Origin: an uncultured Lachnospiraceae bacterium
Lineage (GTDB): Bacteria; Bacillota; Clostridia; Lachnospirales; Lachnospiraceae
DNA length: 12,977 bases
Direction: 5' to 3'
Assembly (NCBI GenBank): GCA_902489645.1
Contig: CABUAW010000067.1
Location: forward strand, 1-12,977
The notes beneath the pieces were generated by a model. The model saw only the letters and a program-made list of their open reading frames with translations, searched no databases and was not told the DNA's origin. Made by a program: the position numbers and the translations under genes. Shown here piece after piece: positions 7,076 to 12,977 of this stretch. How positions within the stretch are numbered: the first letter of the stretch is position 1; each line of letters begins with the position of its first letter.

Positions 7076-7097
7076 TTGCTTACAAATTGCTTACAAA
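7076..7097. repeat. Two tandem 11-bp repeats, probable operator in the leader of the orphan HTH gene
   Basis: TTGCTTACAAA occurs twice head to tail (7076-7086 and 7087-7097), just downstream of the predicted transcription start and 2 nt before the ribosome site AGGGGG (7100-7105). One-turn phasing is what a dimeric DNA-binding protein would read on one face. On the minus strand the copies read TGTAAG-N5-TGTAAG, the same core and spacing as in the operator of the ABC operon at 10744-10760. Bound protein here would block early elongation, so repression is the simplest guess. Confidence 0.55.
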
Positions 7098-7112
7098 TTA
7101 GGGGGAAAAGCA

Positions 7113-8573
7113 ATGACTGCTTATGGAAATTTACTAAAAACACTGATTAATCTTTCAGATTCGAAATTGTCTTTTATTTCCGATAAAATCGGATATGACG
7201 TATCCTACATCAGTAAATGGTGTACTCAGGACAAGCTGCCAACGGCAAAAGCGTCGACACAGATTAATCAGAGTCTCGCCGACTGCTTTACACAGGAAAT
7301 CATCCGTCAGAATCACCTGGACACGTTTAAGAGAATCTTCTCCATTCAAGCTTCTGAGGAATCGCTTTACTCTGTTCTATATAATCTTTTACAGGATGCC
7401 TACCACACGTCCGGCCAGGAGCGCTCCGATAATTCAAACATTCAATTTTTATCAAAACACAAGGAGATACACCACTTTTTCAGCCATGTATTTCCGGAAA
7501 TGCTGGAAACCTATCACGAGCCGCTGGAAATTTTCTGCACGCTGGAAATCTGTTCATTTATCCGTGATGACCTGAACATTTTTCCAAATAACTGGAAACC
7601 GTCTTTTGATATACATATAAAAATGGCGCTCGACAATGAATCCATGATAAGCGGTAAAAACGATTATATGAAATCCCTTTACTACTTTATCAATTCCCGA
7701 AGCCATATCTATTTCGATTTTTATGACAATATGCATGTACATTCCATGAACGCCATTATTGTAAAAAACCATATGGCCATTATATGCGTTCTGAGCGAAA
7801 CACATAAAATACTGGCGGCAACAATCATTGACGACCGCACAAAGGCCAATGAAATGCTCTTCCATGTCATGCCATCATTTAAAAATGAGAATCTTTTATT
7901 GAAATCCTCCCATCTGAACGATTTCTGCCGCAACAATCATTACATAAATTTTTATACAAAAGAACGATATCTCATCTTTCTTACCAAGGGATTTGAGTTT
8001 TTCCTTCCTGAGCCTTGTTGGGAATCCATTCTTCAAATGACGCTCCGTCAGAATAAAAGCTCATTCGCCTTAATCAGCCAGATTCAGGTTACCTGGGAAG
8101 AAATTTTTGAAAAAAGCGCCATTGAATTTTATCTTCTGAAATCTTCATTGAGCCGTTATATTGAAAACGGCGAAATTATTTTCGCCTGTATTTTCTATAC
8201 AATGACGCCGGAAGAAAGAAAGCTTCATATCCGAAATACATTGGATATCTTAAAAAGGAACCCGAATATCCGGTTTCATGTGATTGATGACGAATCGACG
8301 CCAACTTTTCCGAAGGACTTACATACCTCTCTGTATTGCAACCGGACAAGAATTTTCCTGAAAAATACGGGTCTTTCTCACAAAGACGGCGGTCCGATGT
8401 ATTATACGCTTCATTCGAAACAGGTTTTAAAACGCACAGAGGAATTTTTTGACGAACTCAAATCGATGCCTTACTGCTATACCTATACGGCCGAAGAGGT
8501 GCTGGCTTTCTACGAAAAATATGCGACTTTAATCGACCGTATGATAGATTTAGGCCAAACGAAAAATGATTAA
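7113..8573 (+). CDS. Orphan helix-turn-helix protein with a large unrecognised C-terminal region
   Basis: I do not recognise this 486-residue protein as a named family. Residues about 5-60 look like a Cro/C1-type DNA-binding domain: LSFISDKIG (19-27) fits the first helix of the motif and DVSYISKW (29-36) the recognition helix, followed by KLPTAKAS. The remaining 400 residues are soluble, with no membrane span, signal peptide, kinase, peptidase or nucleotide-binding motif. They look like at least two parts: an aromatic-rich segment (about 120-310) and an alpha/beta-like segment (about 335-455, with TPEERKLHIRNTLDILK at 364-380 followed by a hydrophobic strand). This could be a ligand-sensing module (inference). 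The start has AGGGGG 7 nt upstream. It is a single gene with its own promoter and an 11-bp repeat pair in its leader. Its stop is 4 bp from the stop of the convergent histidine kinase gene. Confidence 0.75.
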   Translation: MTAYGNLLKTLINLSDSKLSFISDKIGYDVSYISKWCTQDKLPTAKASTQINQSLADCFTQEIIRQNHLDTFKRIFSIQASEESLYSVLYNLLQDAYHTSGQERSDNSNIQFLSKHKEIHHFFSHVFPEMLETYHEPLEIFCTLEICSFIRDDLNIFPNNWKPSFDIHIKMALDNESMISGKNDYMKSLYYFINSRSHIYFDFYDNMHVHSMNAIIVKNHMAIICVLSETHKILAATIIDDRTKANEMLFHVMPSFKNENLLLKSSHLNDFCRNNHYINFYTKERYLIFLTKGFEFFLPEPCWESILQMTLRQNKSSFALISQIQVTWEEIFEKSAIEFYLLKSSLSRYIENGEIIFACIFYTMTPEERKLHIRNTLDILKRNPNIRFHVIDDESTPTFPKDLHTSLYCNRTRIFLKNTGLSHKDGGPMYYTLHSKQVLKRTEEFFDELKSMPYCYTYTAEEVLAFYEKYATLIDRMIDLGQTKND

Positions 8574-8577
8574 TCCC

Positions 8578-9969
8578 CTATCCGACGCAATCAAGGATGA
8601 TTTTTACGGCAAATCCTCCCCGGATACTATGGGCAATCACAACTTCTCCATGATGGGACGCGGCAATCTGCTTCACGATACGAAGTCCGAGGCCATGCCG
8701 CTGTTCCATCGTATTTTCATCACAAACCATGTAATGCGGTTGATGGTTCAGCGCTTCCATCTGAGCGTCCGAAGCCCCCACGCCATCATCCTCCACACAA
8801 ATCACGCATTTTCCCTCTTCTTTCGTCACGGAAACATAAATCTGACAGCCATTTTCATTGTGATTCATACAATTTTGTATCAAATTCGAAACGGCCCGTT
8901 TCATTAAATCTTTATCGGCCTGTATCCGGCAAACCTCCAAACATTCCTGTGTTTCCCAGACCATCGGATATTTTTCATCAATATCCATATTGATAAAATC
9001 CACGACAACCTGGCGCACGATGGCCACCGCATTTTGCATACAGACTTTGACCGGCTGCATATTATATTCCAATTTGGAGGACAAATTTAAATCGTTAATC
9101 AGATTCCTCATTCTCTCACTCTGTTTCAAAATGACCGAAGCCTTCGCCCGCTGCTCCCGGGTCAGCCGTTCATCCGACTGGAGCTGTCCGGCACAGCCCA
9201 TAACCATAGACAAAGGGGTGCGTATATCGTGGGAAACCCCGGCAATCCAATTGGCTCTGGCCATTTCCTTCTTCCTTAACTGGTAATTTCTGGTTTGAAG
9301 CACCTCGGACGTCCGGTTGATACTTGCGGCCAACTCAGAAAGCAGTCCCTTTTCCCGGATATGTACGGCTTCCCCCATCGATAAAGCCTGAATACCTTCG
9401 GTGATTGGCCTTACCGATTTTAGCAGCGCTGAATTTGCAGCCATATAAATAAGAAAAACCGCCGCTCCATTCACGGCCAGTACAATAACCACTGTTTTCG
9501 GAAGATTTTTAATCATCTGATAATCCCAGCTCGGCCACATATGTTTCCAAAAGCTCTCTTTCGGATATCCCAAAACCATCAGTCCGCCCTCTGACTGTCC
9601 TGTAAATGTGGGATAGCCGTCAATATATCCTCTGGTTAGCCCTGCAATATCCGACAGGGAATAGGTCATCGGCACCGTATCCGGAAGATTCTCCGTTTTC
9701 CACACCACCCGCCGGGTATCATCGTCAATATAAATTGCCCATACACCGCTGTTTTTCAATTCTTCGGATACTTCATCCGGCAAAGCATATCCATTCTCTG
9801 TTTTTTTCAGGGCAGCCGCCGCTTCCTCGGCTGTCATCCACGGATAAGCGTTCATCGCCTGTTTCGTCATCACACACACAAACAATATCACATTTAAAAC
9901 GACAAGCAATGTAAAACTGAATAATAATATACGAATACAACGGCGAATCAGTTTCGGAACACTTTTCAT
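8578..9969 (-). CDS. Sensor histidine kinase of a peptide-antibiotic sensing type
   Basis: Membrane-bound sensor that autophosphorylates and passes phosphate to the regulator encoded just upstream. The 463-residue protein has a first membrane span at about 14-34, an extracytoplasmic domain of roughly 120 residues (36-157), a second span at about 158-178 and a HAMP-like linker. The dimerisation box is WIAGVSHDIRTPLS (241-254) with His247 as phospho-acceptor; then the N box SNLIQNCMNHN (361-371), G1 box EDDGVG (393-398) and G2 box HGLGLRIVK (425-433). The extracytoplasmic domain is large enough to bind a ligand itself, unlike the short-looped BceS sensors. Start chosen at 9969: GGAGGG lies 8 nt before it, and only one base separates it from the regulator stop. 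Context suggests sensing of lantibiotic or other cationic peptides, as for CprK of Clostridioides; the ligand is unknown. Confidence 0.92.
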   Translation of the reverse strand: MKSVPKLIRRCIRILLFSFTLLVVLNVILFVCVMTKQAMNAYPWMTAEEAAAALKKTENGYALPDEVSEELKNSGVWAIYIDDDTRRVVWKTENLPDTVPMTYSLSDIAGLTRGYIDGYPTFTGQSEGGLMVLGYPKESFWKHMWPSWDYQMIKNLPKTVVIVLAVNGAAVFLIYMAANSALLKSVRPITEGIQALSMGEAVHIREKGLLSELAASINRTSEVLQTRNYQLRKKEMARANWIAGVSHDIRTPLSMVMGCAGQLQSDERLTREQRAKASVILKQSERMRNLINDLNLSSKLEYNMQPVKVCMQNAVAIVRQVVVDFINMDIDEKYPMVWETQECLEVCRIQADKDLMKRAVSNLIQNCMNHNENGCQIYVSVTKEEGKCVICVEDDGVGASDAQMEALNHQPHYMVCDENTMEQRHGLGLRIVKQIAASHHGEVVIAHSIRGGFAVKIILDCVG

Positions 9970-9970
9970 G

Positions 9971-10675
9971 TTATTTTCCCTCCACAATTAATTTATATCC
10001 CAACCCTTTCACCGTCATCAGAGATACCGGAGCCGAAGGATTTTCCTCAATTTTTTCACGGATACGCCGTATATGGGCCATCAGCGAATTGCCATAGCCG
10101 AAAGGATTTTCTCCCCAGACCGCTTCGCAAAGGGCATCGATGGTGACAATCCGCCCGGACGCGCGATACAGCGCAGACAAAAGCGCGTATTCCTTTGCCG
10201 TCAATAAAATATGCTCTCCATTTTTGATGACTTCCGCCCGCTCAAAATCAATGGTACTTCCGTGAAGCTTTACGAGAGATTTTTCCTCTTTATAGCTTCT
10301 TCGCAAAATAGCTGTGACACGAAAAATCAACTCCCTCGGCAAAAAGGGTTTGACGATATAATCATCGGCTCCCAAACCAAAACCCCGGAATTTATCTTCA
10401 TCTTCCCCCCTGGCCGTCAAAAATAATACGGGATAATCCGCCCTCCGCCTCAGCGCTTCCATCAATGAAAAACCATCCCCATCCGGCAGCATCACATCCA
10501 GAATCGCCAGTTCCGGCAAAAAGGCCGCCGCCTCCGCCAAAGCCTCTTTCACGCTCCCTGCCGTCCGTATATTGTCAAAGCCCTCCGCTTTTAAAATCGA
10601 CGCTACCATATTTAATAAATCCCTTTCATCATCCACAAGTAAAATCCGCTTATTTTTCAAATAGTCCTTCGCCAT
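9971..10675 (-). CDS. OmpR-family response regulator
   Basis: DNA-binding partner of the adjacent kinase. The 234-residue protein has a receiver domain (about 10-122) with acidic pair Asp15-Asp16, phospho-acceptor Asp60 in ILDVMLPDGDG (58-68), Thr87 and Lys109, then a winged-helix effector domain (about 135-231) ending in the usual TVKGLGYKL. OmpR-type effectors bind direct repeats spaced about one helical turn. Just such repeats lie between this gene and the divergent ABC operon, so activation of that operon is the expected output. The start at 10675 follows AAGGG. A related half-site at its own promoter suggests autoregulation. Confidence 0.95.
   Translation of the reverse strand: MAKDYLKNKRILLVDDERDLLNMVASILKAEGFDNIRTAGSVKEALAEAAAFLPELAILDVMLPDGDGFSLMEALRRRADYPVLFLTARGEDEDKFRGFGLGADDYIVKPFLPRELIFRVTAILRRSYKEEKSLVKLHGSTIDFERAEVIKNGEHILLTAKEYALLSALYRASGRIVTIDALCEAVWGENPFGYGNSLMAHIRRIREKIEENPSAPVSLMTVKGLGYKLIVEGK
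9978..9983 (-). promoter_or_regulatory. Ribosome binding site deciding the histidine kinase start
   Basis: GGAGGG on the minus strand, inside the last codons of the response-regulator gene and 8 nt before the ATG at 9969. A TTG at 9987 would give six extra residues but lies upstream of this site. The two genes are translationally coupled (TAA-C-ATG). Confidence 0.85.
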
Positions 10676-10699
10676 AGATTTCCCTTCTTTCTATATTTA

Positions 10700-10727
10700 A
10701 GTATATCACAAAAAGTCCGCACACCTT
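10700..10727 (-). promoter_or_regulatory. Promoter of the response regulator-kinase pair with an AAGGTG half-site in place of a -35
   Basis: On the minus strand TATACT (10705-10700) is preceded by TG one base earlier, an extended -10. No consensus -35 is present. The hexamer AAGGTG (10727-10722) lies 16 nt upstream of the -10, the same spacing as the nearest box to the -10 of the ABC operon. This pattern suits a promoter that needs or is boosted by the regulator. Confidence 0.55.
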
Positions 10728-10743
10728 CCGATATCCGGGCAAA

Positions 10744-10785
10744 TGTAAGGTAGATGTAAGGTAGAGAGAACGTTCCCGCAAGGTA
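10744..10785. promoter_or_regulatory. Response-regulator operator: YGYAAGGTA repeats with 11-bp phasing
   Basis: TGTAAGGTA starts at 10744 and 10755, and CGCAAGGTA at 10777: offsets of 11 and 22 bp. The empty slot at 10766 holds GAGAACGTT, which keeps four of the six AAGGTA positions, so there may be four in-phase boxes. The last box ends 16 nt before the -10 of the ABC operon, the place of a -35 hexamer. This is the usual layout for activation by an OmpR-type regulator. Confidence 0.7.
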
Positions 10786-10801
10786 AAGCATTTAAACTGA
10801 G

Positions 10802-10807
10802 TACATA
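10802..10807 (+). promoter_or_regulatory. Likely -10 element of the ABC operon
   Basis: TACATA, 16 nt downstream of the last AAGGTA box, with no consensus -35. Predicted start is near 10814, and a strong ribosome site AGGAGG (10829-10834) precedes the first gene by 8 nt. The weak hexamers fit a promoter silent without its activator. Confidence 0.5.
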
Positions 10808-10842
10808 AAGAAATTCGAATATTAAAAAAGGAGGAGATTTTT

Positions 10843-11598
10843 ATGAATATGATTGAGACTAAAAATCTGACGAAAACCTACGGCAATTTCACAGCCGTTT
10901 CCAACCTGAATCTGCACATTCCCGAAGGCAGTGTCTACGGCTTTTTAGGTCCTAACGGCGCCGGAAAATCCACCACTATGAAAATGTTTCTCGGCCTTAC
11001 ACGCCCCAGCAGCGGTGCATTTATTATCGACGGAAAACATTATCCGGAAAGGCGGATGGACATTCTTAGAGAAATCGGTTCCTTTATCGAGTCCCCCGCT
11101 TTCTACGGAAATTTAACCGGCGAAGAGAACCTGGACATTATCCGAAGGATTCTGGGACTTCCAAAGTCCTCGGTCTCCGAAGCTCTGGAGCTTGTCGGCC
11201 TGACCCAATGGCGCAGACGCCTGGCCAAAAAATATTCACTGGGCATGAAGCAGCGTCTCGGACTGGCCGGCGCCCTAATCGGCCAACCGCCCATTCTTAT
11301 TCTGGATGAGCCAACCAATGGCCTGGACCCGGTGGGAATTCACGAAATACGTACGCTCATCCGCTCTTTACCATCACAGTTTGATTGTACTGTCCTCGTA
11401 TCCTCTCATCTGCTCTCAGAGATTGAATTAATGGCTGACAATATAGGTATCCTCAATCATGGCCATTTGCTGTTTGAAGGAACGCTGAATGATTTAAAGA
11501 AAGGCGCCGCATCCCGAGGTTATCCAACGGATAATCTGGAGGATACCTTCCTAGCGCTGATTGACTCAGATAACCGGAGAAGAGGTGTCCGGGCATGA
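10843..11598 (+). CDS. ABC transporter ATP-binding protein, bacitracin/lantibiotic-immunity type (LanF/BcrA-like)
   Basis: Energy-supplying subunit of a peptide-antibiotic protection transporter. The 251-residue protein has Walker A GPNGAGKST (36-44), signature SLGMKQRLGLA (132-142), Walker B ILILDEPTNGLDP (151-163) and the H-loop histidine His189 in SSHLLSE. In the segment IGSFIESPAFY (78-88), Glu83 stands where most ATPases have the Q-loop glutamine. This 'E-loop' is known from lantibiotic-immunity ATPases such as NukF, and separates them from ordinary exporters. The stop overlaps the next start (ATGA), so the subunits are translationally coupled. It is the first gene of the operon controlled by the divergent two-component system, an arrangement like CprABC-CprRK of Clostridioides difficile. 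The exact substrate is not known. Confidence 0.93.
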   Translation: MNMIETKNLTKTYGNFTAVSNLNLHIPEGSVYGFLGPNGAGKSTTMKMFLGLTRPSSGAFIIDGKHYPERRMDILREIGSFIESPAFYGNLTGEENLDIIRRILGLPKSSVSEALELVGLTQWRRRLAKKYSLGMKQRLGLAGALIGQPPILILDEPTNGLDPVGIHEIRTLIRSLPSQFDCTVLVSSHLLSEIELMADNIGILNHGHLLFEGTLNDLKKGAASRGYPTDNLEDTFLALIDSDNRRRGVRA

Positions 11599-12329
11599 GC
11601 TATGTTTTGGAATGTAGAAAAATCAAACGTACCGGACTGATTCCTGCTTTTCTTTGCGGCGGTCTTATAACAGCTCTTATCCCGATACTCAATATGGCCT
11701 TTCGCTCAGAAATATATATTTTCCAAAGCGCCTCGCCGTTACAAATCTTACTGGATGCCAACTGGCAGATGATGGCTATGCTGAATATGCTTCTCGTCAT
11801 CTCCGGAGCCTGTGTGATGTACCACATTGAATATGCGGATAACGCCATCCAGAGAATATCCGCTTTGCCCTTTCATGAAAGTCATTTATATTTGGGAAAA
11901 GCCCTTGTCCTCACCATTCTCGGCGCCCTGTCACTTTTTATTGAAATCATGGCGCTGGCCTTCTGCGGCCAGCACTGGTTTTTTTCCGGCATACCTTCAT
12001 ATACGGCCTTCTGCGCGGAAATATTGGCCAACTACGGTTATCTCTTATTATTGATGCTTCCCGTCATTTTATTATCGTTACTGATTGCGTCGGCATGCAG
12101 GAACCTGTGGATTTCTCTGGGAATCAATGTGATTTGTATTTTTACAGCCACCATGCTTCCTGCCAAAAATTTGATTTTGTCCCTCTTTCCATTTGCCCTG
12201 CCCTTCCAGACATGGAGCCGCACGGACATCCATGCGGACATTCATTTTATGGTTGGCGCTGTCATTGAAATTGGAATTATTGGAATCGTCGAATGGACTT
12301 ATTTAAAAATTCGGAGGTGTTTTAGATGA
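11595..12329 (+). CDS. ABC transporter permease, lantibiotic-immunity type, first of two
   Basis: Membrane subunit of the peptide-antibiotic protection transporter; likely the MutE/EpiE-like (LanE) partner judging by order, length and topology. The 244 residues contain six hydrophobic segments: about 14-36, 58-77, 101-125, 147-168, 171-189 and 216-237. The basic ends (CRKIKRTG at the N-terminus, KIRRCFR at the C-terminus) favour both ends in the cytoplasm. It starts inside the ATPase stop codon (ATGA) with AGAGG before it, and its own stop overlaps the start of the second permease in the same way. No catalytic motif is expected. Sequence divergence among these permeases is high, so the LanE label rests mainly on context. 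Confidence 0.82.
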   Translation: MSYVLECRKIKRTGLIPAFLCGGLITALIPILNMAFRSEIYIFQSASPLQILLDANWQMMAMLNMLLVISGACVMYHIEYADNAIQRISALPFHESHLYLGKALVLTILGALSLFIEIMALAFCGQHWFFSGIPSYTAFCAEILANYGYLLLLMLPVILLSLLIASACRNLWISLGINVICIFTATMLPAKNLILSLFPFALPFQTWSRTDIHADIHFMVGAVIEIGIIGIVEWTYLKIRRCFR

Positions 12330-12977
12330 ATTGTTTTTCGCTTATCGGCATTGAATTTAAAAAAATACGCCGTTCTAAAATTTTATGGATTTTATTTGCC
12401 GCCGCCATTATTCTCTGGCTGCCTTCAATTCTTAATGCACATATGAACTTTGAAATGCAGGATGTGGGTATCTCTCCCCAAGACAACTTCCTCATACAGG
12501 GCTTTATGGGTATGGCGTGGTTTATGTTTCCTGCAAGCATCGCTTTAAATACGGTGCTGTTAAATCAAACGGAACGAAATAACCGGGGACTTCTGAAAAT
12601 GCTGTCCCTGCCTGTCCGCCCAGCCCAACTATGTCTGGCAAAATTCATCCTTCTGCTCGGTCTGACTGCCGTGCAGATTTTCATGTTCACGGCCATGTAT
12701 TTTGTCAGCGCGGCCATCGCATCACAAACCCAGGGATACCCATTCCTGTTGCCGCCTTCAACCGTCATTACAAAGGCCGGACTGCTCTATGTGTCTTCCA
12801 TTCCGATGACCGGCTTTTTCTGGCTGTTATCCGTCTGCATACAGACGCCGGTTTTTTCAATCGGTCTGGAATTGGCCTCTATTGTGCCCTCAGTTTTCAT
12901 AATCAACACAAAGACCTGGTTTGCCTACCCGATGTGTTATCCGTTTTATATCATCACGGCAGAATACGGACGCATCG
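12326..12977 (+). CDS. ABC transporter permease, second of two, cut by the right edge (217 residues visible)
   Basis: Second membrane subunit of the same transporter (LanG- or BcrB-like position). It starts at the ATG overlapping the previous stop (ATGA), with GGAGG at 12313-12317 eight nt upstream. The reading frame stays open to the window end. Hydrophobic segments are visible at about 18-36, 58-79, 104-131, 150-171 and 174-193, and the sixth should follow the edge. The motif NQTERNNRGLLKMLSLPV (80-97) lies between spans two and three in the position of the cytoplasmic coupling helix that touches the ATPase (inference). The loop after the first span (about 38-57) is short, unlike the very large external domain of BceB/VraE permeases, so this is not a Bce-type transporter. 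Confidence 0.85.
   Translation, partial: MNCFSLIGIEFKKIRRSKILWILFAAAIILWLPSILNAHMNFEMQDVGISPQDNFLIQGFMGMAWFMFPASIALNTVLLNQTERNNRGLLKMLSLPVRPAQLCLAKFILLLGLTAVQIFMFTAMYFVSAAIASQTQGYPFLLPPSTVITKAGLLYVSSIPMTGFFWLLSVCIQTPVFSIGLELASIVPSVFIINTKTWFAYPMCYPFYIITAEYGRI

Noticed and set aside
8566..8907. 113-codon rightward reading frame starting at the orphan gene's end
   Set aside because: It is entirely antisense to the conserved kinase domain and has no ribosome site or protein features.
9970..9987. TTG start for the histidine kinase
   Set aside because: The only ribosome site lies within these codons and serves the ATG at 9969.
1..12977. CRISPR array, insertion sequence, prophage or attachment-site signals
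   Set aside because: No regularly spaced repeats longer than the two 11-bp pairs, no transposase or integrase, and no terminal inverted repeats were seen by eye.

Overview
The window looks like a chromosomal segment of a low-to-mid G+C Firmicute, most likely a Lachnospiraceae/Clostridia gut anaerobe. This is inferred from strong AGGAGG-type ribosome sites, the argCJBD cluster divergent from argG, a DUF1576-like membrane protein and a bacitracin/lantibiotic-type ABC transporter with its own two-component system. No insertion sequence, phage gene, CRISPR array, rRNA or convincing tRNA was seen.

Left part (1-5377): arginine biosynthesis. argC-argJ-argB-argD are read leftwards as one tightly packed operon (argD runs off the left edge) and argG is read rightwards from the same 251-bp divergent control region. 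ArgJ recycles the acetyl group. ArgB carries the N-terminal helix segment associated with arginine-sensitive kinases. ArgC and ArgD complete the path towards ornithine, and ArgG uses citrulline later on. Both divergent promoters are readable, with two weak candidate ARG boxes between them.

Middle (5392-8573): argG ends in a hairpin terminator that physically contains the promoter of the next gene, a multi-pass membrane protein with two clear internal repeats (DUF1576-like). After its terminator comes a 336-bp gap with a bulged hairpin, then a good promoter, then two 11-bp tandem repeats. The 486-aa protein that follows has an N-terminal helix-turn-helix and a large unrecognised C-terminal part. 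This orphan regulator is the least explained gene here.

Right part (8578-12977): a peptide-antibiotic sensing and defence module. A response regulator and histidine kinase (leftwards) are divergent from an ABC ATPase and two permeases (rightwards; the second is cut by the window edge). The ATPase has Glu where the Q-loop glutamine normally sits, a known mark of lantibiotic-immunity (LanF) ATPases. Direct repeats with 11-bp phasing (YGYAAGGTA) lie upstream of the ABC operon and are the probable response-regulator operator. A related half-site sits at the same distance from the -10 of the response-regulator gene. The paired core TGTAAG-N5-TGTAAG of this operator recurs, on the opposite strand, in the leader of the orphan regulator gene, suggesting a possible regulatory link. 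No lantibiotic biosynthesis gene is visible, so the module probably protects against peptides made by others.
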